A stretch of DNA of 64,000 nt from Portunus trituberculatus (GCF_017591435.1 NC_059296.1:4952001-5016000), one strand, 5' to 3'. Numbered from the stretch's first letter, positions 40,610 to 52,998 are shown. Notes: generated from the letters alone by a model not told the origin. Translations and numbers: made by a program.

Positions 40610-43340
40610 CCGGGCCTTCAGGTGTACAGCACGGCTTCCATCTTCATCCCGCGCCGTGATGATACACCTCGCATGTACGTACGTGTGTAGGTAGACGTGT
40701 ACGTGTCCGTGGCTCGTCCGTTCATAGTTGAGAAACCCCCTGAGCGCTACCTCATCCTCGCCTGACCGGTGTCCGCCTCCCCTCCGCTGCCGCCTCCTCC
40801 GCCGGGCTGTGCTTGTGCCCCATTGCCTATAAATGGAGGTAGGGAGGAGGCCGTGGCCGCTTGCTGGTGTAATCATCGCCAGCCAAAATACCTACCTGAG
40901 GGAGTTAATGATGGAGGGATAGGCGGCCAGTGGGCGGGGCGGCTCAGGTGGGCGTGGGGCACGTACGGGGAACTTTATGCGATATTCTAATTGCTTAACG
41001 CTGAGGCAGGTAACGATGCAGAAGACTAAAAGCTCAGTCTCGGGTATTCAAGAGCCGCCCCCTGCCATCCCTCTTCCCCGTGTTCTCACCTCAAGTCTCC
41101 GCCGCGGTGGTCGGGTGCGCCAGGATAATTATACACTGCTTTTTATTCGGTGCATTAAGGTAGTCATTAATGGCGCGTTGGTGAAGGCCGGAGGGGGTGG
41201 CAGGTCGTTAAGACAGACGGGCGGTGCAGGTTACCCCATTTTTGTAAACTATGACAGCCTTTCGTTTTGTTCCACGGGTCACCCCGACACCTTGCCTCCC
41301 CGCCGCCTCGTAACAACGTTGTCAGGACGGATCCCGGTGAAATACGTCGTGGCAGCGAGATATTTGTACCTCACACTTCCCTCCACCGTATATTTTCCAC
41401 CGGGTGAAAATTACTTTATGCCGCAAAATCATTACTTTCCCTAAAAATTCCACCTCGAATGGAGTCAAATGGCGAGGCTTGCGGATGGGGGCGTGGCGGG
41501 GCGGGGCTGGTGGAGTAGGGCCAGTCCTTACGGCCCCTGACCACCCGACCCCGCCCTCGCCCGCCGTGCACCCTGACTAACACCTATAATACCGGTGATG
41601 CAGTGGGCAGCAGGTATCGCACCGTCACTCGGACAAGTAGGGGCGGCGCTGGGAGCAAGCGAGCCAAGGAGCAGAACCCGCCCCTGGCTCACTGACCTTG
41701 GCCCTCCTCGTCCTGCCCCAGAGTCCACTACCTTTCCTCCCTCGTCTCCCTCTCCTTCCCTTCTGGTTTTCTTAATATCTCTTGGTCTTCTTCCCCGCCA
41801 GCCAGTGTTTTGCGCTCAGCCTTGTGTTGCTATTACCATTAGTCAGCTTCTCGGGTTGCTGCATAAGTGATGAAGGCAACAGGTCGCGGCTACAGGTTCA
41901 CTTGCTCTCATCTCAAGACCTGGAAGTCCCTCAGTGTCTGTTGAAGGTGAAGGAACAACTTATGAATCTTTAAGGAACCGTATTCTAATGGTCTTACTAT
42001 CGGTGCATTCTCTTAGGAAATAATGCGTAATTCCTGTAGATATTTTTGTTTTTATTTCTATATTGAGATGAATTTGTATACCATATAAAATTTTGACTAC
42101 AGACTGGTTTCAATCACCTCTCAAGTATCGGTATCCGTGTTCTCGTTTCTACCCATATCTTGCTGTCTAATTCGAGCTTCTATGGTCTCCTAGTACGAGC
42201 ACTGAGATCTCCTTGTGGTGGATAGGCTCCAGAAACAAGCTATTTGATGTGCATGTGCTGCCTCGTCTCACTCCTTGGGGCTCTGCAGGTTCCGGATGAG
42301 TTGCTGAACGGTGCACGGATGTTGTTCTTCCTGTCGAGGGTTGCGCGGTGCACCGACACGAGACGGAGATTCATGTTCGACTTGTTTTGTTTTCTTCTTT
42401 TTTATTTGAACATTTTTTTCCTTTTTTTTAAGTACTTTTGAGGTATATCGGATCACTTCCTCATGTAAACGTGCTGTTAGTAATTCCCAGGGAGCGGGTT
42501 TATCATAAGAAGCTAAGCGCCCACGACATAGCCTTCACCTACCAGGCCTTGTTCGCGTAGATTACGATTCTGCCAGTGAGTCATGAACGCCAAGAGTGCA
42601 GAGAAGAGGAGGTTAAAATATACACCTGACACCCGTTATAGCCTCGCGCAGATAGTTCCATTGGCTCGTAGTATCGCGGCCGGCGCGATGGCGGGCATAA
42701 CTTTACATCAGGGCGATAATGTGCAGGGCGAGGCTTGTGCTCACTGCGATGCTGGCGTGATACCGAGGCGAGCTTTGCGGCACCAAACACGTTCCCTGGC
42801 TCGCCTCCCCGCCGGCTCCTCCTTTTGTTTCGATGCATCCGACCCGCACCCTCGACGCGTCTCAGGCGGGGAGAGGCTACGCTGATTGAAAATAAGTGTT
42901 CACTGTACTCTGAATGACGCTATTTGGCGGCTGGGTGGGCGGTCGTCTGCCCTTCCAGCTCCAGTGGCTTATGTCCCTCCACTCAGGATTTCCACCTCGC
43001 GTTCCTCGTTCCTCCCTCAGCGGTATTTCGCGGCGGTGACTCTTGCGTGCTTACGGTAGTCCTGGTGGGGCGTGGTGATGGACCCTGCCGATAAATGAAA
43101 GCCACTTTCCGTCCTGTCTGTCTGTCAGGTACTAGTATTGCTGCCATTTCGTGTGATGCTTGCGAGGGAAACTCCGGCAAGTGGTGTGGGCGGGAACTTC
43201 CAAGAAATGTTGCGTGTTTTTCCTCAGCTCGTCGTCGGTATTATGATTGCTAGTTAATTCTTCTGTTTTATTTCGGGTAATCGCCATCTCCGCAGCCCGG
43301 CAGGTGGAGGCGGGTGACTGCCTGGGCCGCGGGTGTGTCC
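40610..43340. other. GC-rich block free of microsatellites
   Basis: The longest stretch with sustained CpG-containing, GC-rich sequence and no dinucleotide array, broken by an AT-rich part at about 41940-42130. It includes a TATA-like CTATAAATGG near 40828, and frames of up to 155 residues (40977-41444, plus) without a domain. It could hold a promoter, enhancer or untranslated exon, but none can be shown. Confidence 0.4.
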
Positions 43341-44212
43341 GGCCGCACATTAGCATAAGATTAGCCATTATTAGCGATGGATTTATGAACATGCAACCTC
43401 GGAATAAGTTATTGGTGTTCAACTATAATGTCCATTGATTAGCTGCGTCTTAAATTTATCTTATTGACAGTCTGACCTTTGCTGCTTCCCTCATTTCCCA
43501 ACACGATTTTTTTGTCTCCTGGCGAGCATGAAGACATTCAACACTGTTTTGGCGTTGACTTGTTCGCCGCGTCGTGGTGTGCGCGGTTGGTGGGCGGCAC
43601 TGACCCCGTGACGCCACTCCTCAGTGTACCGTAGATGTACCGTAGGTCGAGGCGCATCCATTACCTGAGCGCCACCTGCAATTACTGGATTAAACGACCG
43701 CCCTTCACCAGCGTTTCCTCGACTCAGCATGAACATCCCCGCAGCACGTTCACGAAGGAAGGGAACGTTTTGAATGCCTTAAGGTACATTCCTAAGAGAG
43801 AAATGAGCGTGCCTTGGAAATGTAGTCTTTGCTTCGCCTGTTTACCGATACGTCACTGCCACGACTGCAATTAAACTGAAAAAACAAAGGAACATAAATA
43901 CTTGGAGAAAAAAATGCAAAAGCTGTGGACATAAGCGAAGGAGAGAAGACGAAAGTTGAGAGTAAAGAGACTGTAATTAAATGAGGGGTAAGTAAGTGAG
44001 CATGGTTAGGAAATGTGATGATGGCCTCTCTTGTTTACTTGCTAGTCACTGGTGGGCCTCTGATTGAAAGAAAAGAAACGTAAGAGTAACAGAGTAATAA
44101 AAAGAAAAATAGAAACCCAAGACTACAAAGGAAAATAAAAGTTAACCATGTAGATAATGATAAACGAAAAACGATGAAGGAAAAAGTAGAAAAATATAGC
44201 ACAAGTATAGGG
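43341..44212. other. Unique sequence, A-rich on the right, no gene seen
   Basis: The right half (43870-44210) is A-rich with AAAAG-type phrases. No domain-bearing frame. Confidence 0.55.
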
Positions 44213-44390
44213 AAGCCTTCACCACCTAAACAAAATACAACACCAGTGGTAACAAAAGCCCTCAACACGAGCAAAACATAATGACACAGACACAAACCTT
44301 CACCTAAACGCAATACAGTAACAGAGAACATTTCAGCACCTGAGAGAAACACAACAGCACTAGTAGACAAGCCTTCAGCACCTCGCCTCA
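44213..44390 (+). repeat. Degenerate ~40-bp minisatellite
   Basis: Units beginning AAGCCTTCA-CACCT and continuing AACAAAATACAACA-CACTAG start at 44213, 44256, 44295, 44327 and 44369 (steps 43, 39, 32, 42). A minus-strand 135-residue frame at 44035-44442 crosses the array and repeats phrases like TTGVVFCLGGEG and TSAVVFLSGAE. Confidence 0.75.
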
Positions 44391-44685
44391 CTGCCGCCAC
44401 GCCCACACACCCAGCACTCGTAATAACCAGTAAACACTTCATCTTCCGGGATCAGGTTGGACTAATTGTTACGCGGGCGGCAAGCGGATGGATAATTACA
44501 CCCACACTACCTAGACATATGGCCCGGGATGCCTCCAGACCCCAAATTAATTACCCACGCCTCGAGGCACCAGAAGGAGAAGAGAGGCGAGAAGGAGCGG
44601 AGGTAGCGGACACCAATATGATTCTACGTGCGTTCTGGTCATGATATTTGCGACTAGATAGGATGAAAGGTTTAGTAGTGGGTGG
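44391..44685. other. Unique sequence, no gene seen
   Basis: Mixed composition without recognisable features. Confidence 0.55.

Positions 44686-44713
<28 letters not shown>
44686..44713. repeat. (GA)14 microsatellite
   Basis: Short GA run. Confidence 0.92.
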
Positions 44714-44716
<3 letters not shown>

Positions 44717-44784
44717 AGGGGGGGTAAAGGAGAGAAGGTGGTAATAATTTCTATTTTCCTTTTTGCTACAGTAGTTGTAGTCGC

Positions 44785-45314
<530 letters not shown>

Positions 45315-45483
45315 CAAAAAAGGTAAAGGAAGAGCCAGGAAACACAACAAAAATGCAGACAATGCTATGATAAAAATACTATATGACCTCCGCCTCATGA
45401 ATGGCGCGTTCCAACAGACTGAATCTGCAAGGCCGGCGGTAATGGGAGCAGCATCCTTCACAGGCATTCAGATCACACTTTCA

Positions 45484-45936
45484 CAGGAACCTTCGCATCT
45501 TGAGTTGTCTCTGCGCCGGCCTTGGAGCTTCTCGAGGGAACAGAGCACGTACAGGTTAACTTTTTGCCTTGGTAATTTAAGATGAGAGATATAATGTAAG
45601 TAGAGGAGTTTTCTACGTGAACCTTTAAGAGCTGGGGTGGCACTGCGTTGATTTTGGAGCTTCTCGAGGGAACAAAGCACGTATAGGTAGTCACTTTTGC
45701 CTTGGTATTGTAAGTTGAGGGATATAAGGTAGGTAAATGAGTTTTACACGTGAACCTTTAAGTGTATTGGTGTGACGCTGTGAGGGCCTTGGAGCTTCTC
45801 GAGGGAACAGAACACGTATAGGTAGGTCACTTTTGCTCTAGTATTGTAAGATGTAATGGAGGTAGTGGAGCTTCAAATTTTCTGGGTGTCGCTACGAGGG
45901 TCTTGAAGCTTCTCTAGGGAACTGAGCGCGTATAGG

Positions 45937-45940
<4 letters not shown>
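45484..45940 (+). repeat. Tandem repeat of 114-135 bp units
   Basis: TTGGAGCTTCTCGAGGGAAC marks unit starts at about 45522, 45654 and 45789, with a worn fourth (TTGAAGCTTCTCTAGGGAAC) at 45903. Between them CACGTATAGGTAG, TTTTGCCTTGGTA and GTGAACCTTTAAG recur in order. Partial sequence before 45522 belongs to a truncated first unit. The array ends exactly at a CT run. Minus-strand frames across it repeat CFVPSRSSK-type phrases and are artefacts. Confidence 0.88.

Positions 45941-45972
<32 letters not shown>
45941..45972. repeat. (CT)16 microsatellite
   Basis: CT run abutting the tandem repeat. Confidence 0.94.
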
Positions 45973-45974
<2 letters not shown>

Positions 45975-46027
45975 TTTCGTTTTTTGAAAGTGAAAACCAC
46001 GTGATTCGCTTTTGTTTGTGTATTGAT

Positions 46028-46030
<3 letters not shown>

Positions 46031-46118
<88 letters not shown>
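46031..46118. repeat. (CT)44 microsatellite
   Basis: Perfect CT run. Confidence 0.97.
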
Positions 46119-46119
<1 letters not shown>

Positions 46120-46534
46120 AGCTCAAGAGGTGAAGGTATCGGGTTACCTAATGAAAGTTAATGGAAGTCCTGAAGGTGTGCCCTCTCCCAGGCTCTCCTA
46201 ACCCTGCGCCCTCTGCCTCTCGTGCTCTACTTCCTCCCTTCCTCCCTCCCTCTTGCTCTCTTTTCCCTCTCCTCTTTCCTCTTTCCGTCCGCCCGTCATC
46301 CGTCCTTTGAAATAGCCCCTAATTACATAACCACCCCGTTTCTTTCATCTCTCCCTTTCTCTCTGTCTCTCTCTTTCTTTCCTCCTCTCGCTCTCTCGGT
46401 CCGGTTATCCTGCGCCGTCTCTTCTACGTGGTTTCTGATCCGGTTCTGCGCGACGTCACTCTGTTCTTGCTCCACTTGCCCCACCTCTGACCCTCTCATC
46501 GCGTGCACCACTCTTTTTATTTTTTTTTTTTACC

Positions 46535-46535
<1 letters not shown>
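46119..46535. other. Pyrimidine-rich unique sequence, no gene seen
   Basis: C/T-rich throughout, giving a 202-residue Leu/Ser/Phe frame (46222-46830) that continues into repeats and is not credible as protein. Confidence 0.6.

Positions 46536-46612
<77 letters not shown>
46536..46612. repeat. (CT)38 microsatellite
   Basis: Perfect CT run. Confidence 0.97.
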
Positions 46613-46618
<6 letters not shown>

Positions 46619-46725
46619 CTTTTCCTCCAGTTCTTTCGTCTTCCACTCTGTTTTTTTTTGCCAGTCATCTTAGTTTCCCCCAGAGACGAAGCTTCAAGTG
46701 GCTGCTCATTTCTTTCTGCGGCTTT

Positions 46726-46726
<1 letters not shown>

Positions 46727-46789
<63 letters not shown>
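46727..46789. repeat. (GT)31 microsatellite
   Basis: Perfect GT run. Confidence 0.97.
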
Positions 46790-46790
<1 letters not shown>

Positions 46791-47026
46791 TTTGCAGTAT
46801 TGGCTTCATGTCATGCACTGTGTACCATGATCTTCGTTAATGTTCTTTTGGCTTCTCGTTTTTGTTTACTTGTTTTGTTTTTTTAAGAGGTGTTCCATGT
46901 GGTCTGGTTTGGATTGTGCATGTGAAGTTGTTGTGGTTTTTAGTTCGTCCTGTTTTTTAATCCTCTGGTAGGTATCACTTATTCCCTATAGTTCTTTTCC
47001 ATCTCCAAAAGTCATGCGGTGCTTAA

Positions 47027-47232
47027 CTCCTTCACTCCCATGCTGCGTTTTCATATTCATTCTGCTTACTATTTGGTAATTTTGTACAGCTTCAGTAACT
47101 TAAGTGAGTATTAAAATAGTGAAGACTCTGGCCATTAATCTTCTGACCTCCATAGGCACTTCCTAATCCAAATAAAATCGTCTAATCATATCCACAACTC
47201 ATGATAAAAAGTGCGTCCCAGTACAGAAGGGG
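47027..47232 (+). mobile_element. TTAA-flanked MITE, copy G
   Basis: 206-bp plus-oriented copy. TTAA at 47023-47026 on the left, CTAA at 47233-47236 on the right (one change). Right end AGTACAGAAGGGG is well kept. Confidence 0.87.
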
Positions 47233-47236
47233 CTAA

Positions 47237-47449
47237 GGTGTGTTCATGCTAACACTCAATTCCTCCTATTGTTTATGCACAGGAATCTCTAGCTCTATAG
47301 TTCTTGGCTTTATCAGTGGCACGTGGACGTCATAAAGCCATAAATCCCGTGTGTCTGAAGGTAGCTGCTCCTTCGTGCTGTGTTGTCTTTGTACGATCCA
47401 AATTTTCCACTTTTTCCTCGGCTATCCGTAGTAATTGCAGTCTTTTTTT

Positions 47450-47496
<47 letters not shown>

Positions 47497-48114
47497 CCCC
47501 CTCGAGACTTGAGGTCACGCTCCGTTGCTCGTCATTTCTCCATATTGCACCGCACGCCCACGTCTGCCAACCTTGCCACTGACTTCATTTTTTTCACATT
47601 CTGGTCCGTGTTTAAAGCAAGTAAAAATGTGAAAGTTACGTCGAATTGTATGACTAGAACTTTTATTATTTTTCTTTTTATTGCAGAACACATGGGGGAG
47701 CGCGTTATGTGTTTGATTAAGTGAAATGTGGAACTACACTTAATTTTTTTTCTTTTTTTTGTGTGTGTGAATGTCTGTGTATTTATACTAATCCAAATGT
47801 CAAAGCTGGTATGTAGATTAAGATAAGCATTCTATTTTTGTATTTTCAAGTAAGAAATTTTAAAGCTTATACGAGTAACTATAAGACGAATATATTCCTC
47901 CAATTTCTCTTTCTCTCTCTCTCTCTCCCTTTTTTTTTCATTTATATATGCAAAATAAGTAAAATTTCGCAAGTTACGACTTAATCATAAGACGAGACTG
48001 CCGATTTATTATTATGCAAAACTAAATAAATATGTTAAACTTTCCAATAGTAATACGAAGTGAGAGGCTTAGTATATTTAAACCTCGTGGGAGAGTGAAG
48101 CAAAGGAACCAGAG

Positions 48115-48115
<1 letters not shown>
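47237..48115. other. Unique sequence with a short CT run
   Basis: A (CT)18 run lies at 47455-47490 and a shorter one near 47912. AT-rich on the right. No gene seen. Confidence 0.6.

Positions 48116-48206
<91 letters not shown>
48116..48206. repeat. (AC)45 microsatellite
   Basis: Perfect AC run. Confidence 0.98.
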
Positions 48207-48208
<2 letters not shown>

Positions 48209-48363
48209 AATGAGGCGTACGTAGGCGTGGTGGTGTGTTTGTAACTGAGAAATATTGTAAAGGCACAGATATAAGAAACACGGGGCCTTAATGTACCGTC
48301 TGCTTAATAGGGCGAAGAGGCAGTGCTGATAAATTGTGTTCGCGTAATAAATGTGCAAGGCTG

Positions 48364-48415
48364 TGGTGGTGGTGGTGGTGGTGGTGGTGGTGGTGGTTGT
48401 GGTGGTGGTGGTGGT
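48364..48415. repeat. (GGT)n microsatellite
   Basis: GGT run with one TGT interruption. Confidence 0.96.
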
Positions 48416-48509
48416 GCACGGGAGGTGTTTGGTGTTGGTACGCCTGAGCAGATCCATATTGCACGCCGGGGGAAGGTGACTCGCGGAGAACGTGTCAAGG
48501 TAACCGGAA

Positions 48510-48616
48510 CACCCTCCCTCCTTCCTCCCTCTTTCCCTCCCTCCACTCCCTCCACCACTACATCCTCCCTTTCCCCGGCCCCTCCTACTTCTCCCTCCCT
48601 CCCTCCCTCCCTTCCA
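48510..48616. repeat. Degenerate CCCT-rich tract
   Basis: Mixed TCCC and CCTT phrases; no strict period. Confidence 0.75.
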
Positions 48617-48789
48617 GCGCTCGTTCATCAACTTCACTGTAAAGTTTTGTATCACTGTTTGGATGTGTTTGTTGATTCAACTTTTGTATTTTTTCTTTCA
48701 CTTTTTTCTTTATTCCTGCGTAGAATTTTAACTCAGGACGTTGATTTCAAAGGATTCCACGGCTGAGTGTGACCGTTTTCCTTGCCTTC

Positions 48790-48861
48790 TTCCTCCTCCT
48801 CCTCCTCCTCCTCCTCCTCCTCCTCCTCCTCCTCCTCCTCCTCCTCCTCCTCCTCCTCCTC
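48790..48861. repeat. (TCC)24 microsatellite
   Basis: Perfect TCC run. Confidence 0.97.
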
Positions 48862-48970
48862 TATTGCCTCTCCGTCGTCCTAACCGCAAGAGTTTCAGAA
48901 TTCCGAGTTTCCTCAATTTTCAAGATAATTGGAGTGTCCTCCGTTGCTCCCCGCGGACGAGTGTGTGAGA

Positions 48971-48971
<1 letters not shown>

Positions 48972-49065
<94 letters not shown>

Positions 49066-49092
49066 GGTGTGTGTGTGTGGGTGTGTGTGTGT
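48972..49092. repeat. (GT)n microsatellite
   Basis: About 120 bp; the right end has GC and GG interruptions. Confidence 0.97.
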
Positions 49093-49627
49093 TTTCTCAA
49101 AAGTCGTTGCCACCATATACAAAAATGAAAATGTGGTCATAAAAAAAAAAAAAAAATAGAAATGTGGTGTGATTTCATTATGTGCATGACAGTTCGGTTG
49201 TTGCTTAATGGAGAAGACCAATAAACCTTGCAAGTGTGCCATGTTTTGCGTCACGGTTAATATTTGTACGAGAAAATATCACTTCATACATTAGCGGTTG
49301 CCTCAAATCAGCTCGTTGCACTAATTTTTGCGTCTGCTATGTCAAAGCTGCCCTCGGTAGATTCACCTTGCATTAGTATATCGGTGTACTTATTGTAGAT
49401 ATGTGTAAAGTTGGCCTAGCATATCAGTTCGCATTTTACTACTTCGCTAAAAACGTGTCCAGATTTCGTAGTCATGGTGGCCACTCCGGGACGCGTCATC
49501 TATTTACTGGGCTCATTTCTTTGCTGTGAAAAGTAAAATGAAACGAGCAAACACCAACAAAGAACAAACAGGAGAGAGAGATCCCTCAACCCTGACTAAG
49601 TAAACTGCCTCGTGGACCCAAACTGCC
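49093..49627. other. Unique sequence, no gene seen
   Basis: Includes an A16 run near 49141-49156. No coding frame supported. Confidence 0.55.
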
Positions 49628-49780
49628 GCTGCCGCCGCTGCTGCTGCTGCTGCTGGAGGTGGTGTTTGGCCCCACGGCCGCTGGGACCTTCCGGGTGTGA
49701 AAACATCCTTCACAGTGGACGCTCACGCACGCACGCACGTCTCCCACTAACCTTCTCCTCCTCCTCCTCCTCCTCCTCTC
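49628..49780. repeat. Short (CTG)n, (GCAC)n and (TCC)n tracts
   Basis: CTG/CCG-type repeats at 49628-49655, a GCAC tetranucleotide run near 49726-49740 and TCC at 49752-49777. The poly-Ala frame on the minus strand is an artefact of the first. Confidence 0.9.
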
Positions 49781-51007
49781 TCTCCCTCATTCACTCCTGC
49801 CGAAGGGTCTTTATGGCGTCTCCGTCAAGTCAAAAGTAAGAACAAGGTGGAAATATTTTTGCCATTTTGAATAAGTTGTACACAAATATTTATTCTATTG
49901 AGGTGGAGTTTTTATTTGTCTTTATGGAATGTATATCATTATGGGGCTGAATAAATCGGTTTAAAGGATTCTCTTCGTTTCTCTGTTCGTGTGTTACTCT
50001 TTAGTGAATTTAAATCATGATGTGGGTTGGAAAAAATATATTTGATACAATATTTGGTGTCGGAGAGAAATTCCAACAAACATTCCCCAAAATAGATCTT
50101 GTAAAATTATGTTGTAGTTGTTCGCTAGTATTTGTTTAATAATGTTTGTTTTAGCAAGAAAGTCGTTTGGGAGGAATTTTTCACAAAGACATTTTACCCA
50201 AGGTGTGAGTAGTGTTTATGTACGTACCTTCCTTTTTTTATCTGCTTTTTCCCCCCTCCTTTTTTTTTTTTTTTTTTTATCGTCCAATTAATCATGAGGT
50301 GTCTCGCTTGGCCAGTTGTTGTGATATGAATTATTTACAGCCGCTCGCAGTCACCGGCAAAGTGGTTCAATAATTTGGACTAATGAATTCCTGTTACCAG
50401 TTTGCCCGACATATTAAAGCTAATTGCCAGGGTTTGCACGGCGCGGGATGTGTTACCTGCCACTCGCGCCGCGCACCCGCTGAAGTATTGCTGACAAAAT
50501 ATCTCTGTGCATTGAACTGAATAAATCCAAACACAGCCGCGATAAACGTAACATGTTGAATTGTTATATATGAGGCGAGAGAAAGAGAGGGAAGACAGAT
50601 GAAGATTTATTTCGAGTTTACGTGCGTCTCTGCCTCCGTTCACGTCCGCAGTAAGGATCGTGATGGCCTTTCTTGACGCTGCCTCACATGTATTTCCACT
50701 ATAACGTTTACTGGGAGCGTGAGTTTGGTGTTTCTACTCACACCTGATTGCGCGGCGTATCCACTGCGGTGTTACGGGGACCAGCGAGCACGTGCTGTCA
50801 ATCCAATGCCTCTCCCTCCACCCCCGGCCCCCTGCTGCCCTTCTGGATGTGAGGACGTGAGGGAGCGGCGAGAAAGGGGTCGACTAGACTTTTTCTTTAC
50901 TGCTCTGTAAGCCTTGAGCGACCCTGCAGGAGTAACTACGCAGGTGGCGGCCGCTGTGACCTCGCCCCAGCACTGAGTGGCCGCCCTGCTCCGGACTTTC
51001 CTTCCTC
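49781..51007. other. Unique sequence, no gene seen
   Basis: AT-rich to 50400 with a T19 run at 50260-50278; mixed and GC-richer from 50740. No domain-bearing frame. Confidence 0.55.
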
Positions 51008-51330
51008 GATGTTACAATGGGTGAAGGGTTAGCAGGGCCTCCTCGTGTGATGTTATAATGGATCAGGAGTAAAAATGGTATCTTTGGTTGGTATTCCTAT
51101 GGATGAGTGATGGACATGGTTTCCTTGGATGATGTTATAATGGATTAGGAGAAAAAATAGAATCTTTGGTCAGTTTTACAATGATGGGTGATGAACAGTG
51201 CCTCCTTGGGTGATGTTATGTTACGTTAAGGTTATCCAGGGTTCTCTCGAGTGATTGCAATGTTCGAGTGGCTAGTGGGTTTCCTCGGGTGACGCTTCAG
51301 TAGGTGAAGCAACACACCCTTTCTGGATGA
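51008..51330 (+). repeat. Degenerate minisatellite, ~41-bp period
   Basis: GATGTTATAATGG-type starts occur at 51008, 51049, 51131 and 51212 (steps 41, 82, 81), with worn intermediate units near 51090 and 51172. Each unit ends in a CCTCCTTGGGTGATG-like phrase. Units further right (to 51330) keep only that ending. Confidence 0.75.
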
Positions 51331-52289
51331 TGACCTACACTGCAAATCTGTTGCCTTTAGATTCGTGTGACTCTTTCCTCACATTATAACGCAACAAACC
51401 CCAAATGACCTTACTGCTGTTACGGCGCTGAGACTCGATCAAGCCATTACAAAACAAATAGTGAATTGTTTCGCTTTGCGTGCGTAGAGATGGAGAATAA
51501 TTGTGCACCCGGAACTGTACAAGACATTTTTATGACTTGAAATTGCTCTTGGCGTTTGTGTTGGGAACTTAAGGAATCTTGAACGAAATACTTTACTAAA
51601 TGTCACTCACTGAGAGGAATTCCATTATTGCGAGGTTCACCATGTATAGAGCAGCGTTATCCATCTGAATCTAACTATTGGTATTGCTGTTTTGGCGTTA
51701 CAGTTCGTGGCTTTTAAAGAAACGGGAGAATGAGTTCAGTACGGGTTCAGCTGCTTCCCGTTGCATTGGCCAAATAGTAATATACCGGTTCCTTGTACCT
51801 GAATTCCTGTCTTCATTCATTAATTTTCCACCTGGGTACGAGAGTCCTCATATCATCCTCCCTTTTCATTTCCTCCTCATCACCTGTGCACTATTTCCCC
51901 GCCGATGAGGGAGTGATTGAGTAGATTCTTGGAATACGAACATCATTATGTACTAGAAACTCAACTCAGTCTCAGCAATGACTTAAAAATTATGCGTACT
52001 TTGCTGGTATTTGCTGTGAGAACACTGGTGGTAAATGCCTGAGCGGCGCACCTGTCCCCTCCCGCCGCGGTCACAGCACACAGAGCACACTTTCCCAGGT
52101 CGGCCTCCAGCCCAGCCACCGTGTCGCTTCCTTCCCTTCTTTCCCCATCCCTTCCTCTCCCGGGCCGCCGTCGTCTCTGCTCGACCACAACAGCAGAAGG
52201 ACAACAAAGGAGATTCTCAATGAGCAAAGATTCGTCATGTAATGAACTCCTCAGGCATCCACGCCACTCTGCAAACAGGATTTTTAAAG
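51331..52289. other. Unique sequence, no gene seen
   Basis: 52030-52200 is GC-rich with overlapping frames on both strands. No domain. Confidence 0.55.
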
Positions 52290-52442
52290 TGTTGTGTGTG
52301 TGCGTGTGATGAGCCCCGTTCTGTCTGCGAAATCAGTTATGTTCTATCCAGTGCAGGTTCTCAGTGTGTGAAATACGCTAAGTTCTATCGCCCTGCAGGT
52401 TGTGTCTCTTCAAGTGCACGGAATCACGCGCGTTCCATCTCA
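52290..52442 (+). repeat. Degenerate ~42-bp minisatellite
   Basis: GAAATCAGTTATGTTCTATC and GAAATACGCTAAGTTCTATC, each followed by a TGCAGGTT phrase, lie 41 bp apart (52329 and 52370). A third, weaker unit ends in GCGTTCCATCTC near 52432. Confidence 0.6.
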
Positions 52443-52733
52443 TAATAATTCTAGTTCGTGGAAAAAACGCTGCGGAAAAAGAAAGCTAATCCTCCTTGAG
52501 TCACGCACCGGAGTAGCAGATGGTGCCAGGTGACTCAACTCGGGTGGTCACTGGTTTGTCTTTCCTGCCTTCCTCAAGCTATCTGTCTGTGTGTCCGTCT
52601 GTCTGTTCGGTAGCTGGTGATGTCATCTGCGTCTGCTTATTAATGGTCGCGGTATTCCTGGAATGCCACTCCTTCGTTATCGCTCGAACTCGAAACCTGC
52701 CTGCACGGTACGGAACGAGACGCGCCCCGAGCC

Positions 52734-52764
52734 AGCCAGCCAGCCAGCCAGCTAGCCAGCCACC
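52734..52764. repeat. (CCAG)n tetranucleotide repeat
   Basis: Seven or eight CCAG units with one CTAG variant. Confidence 0.9.
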
Positions 52765-52823
52765 GTAACCTGCCGTCGAGGGGACGATAAAGGAACAGTT
52801 TTCTGGTGGGGGGACGTACTGTT

Positions 52824-52998
52824 GCGGTCAGAAGTCGAGTAACCTTCTGCTTGTTTTTCTTTCAACCTCAACTCCTGCTAAGAATCTTTTAGTTGTCAGG
52901 TGTGTATGAGTGATAGGTCAGATGACTAATTAACACTGAAGGAAGATACTTTACACATGCAGCAAAAGGAAGCGTTATGTGTCACTCGACTTACGCTC
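52824..52998 (+). mobile_element. Second MITE type, copy 3
   Basis: Left end GCGGTCAGAAGTCGAGTAAC and right end GTCACTCGACTTACGCTC are inverted repeats matching copy 1's termini. 175 bp, non-coding, AT-rich centre. Confidence 0.55.

Noticed and set aside
40977..41444. 155-residue plus-strand frame as an exon
   Set aside because: No recognisable domain or convincing splice sites; GC-rich DNA has few stops.
46222..46830. 202-residue Leu/Ser/Phe frame
   Set aside because: Pyrimidine-rich DNA plus CT and GT arrays; no non-repetitive domain.
48116..48206. CRISPR-like regular repeat
   Set aside because: Plain AC microsatellite with no spacers; none of the arrays in the window has repeat-spacer structure.
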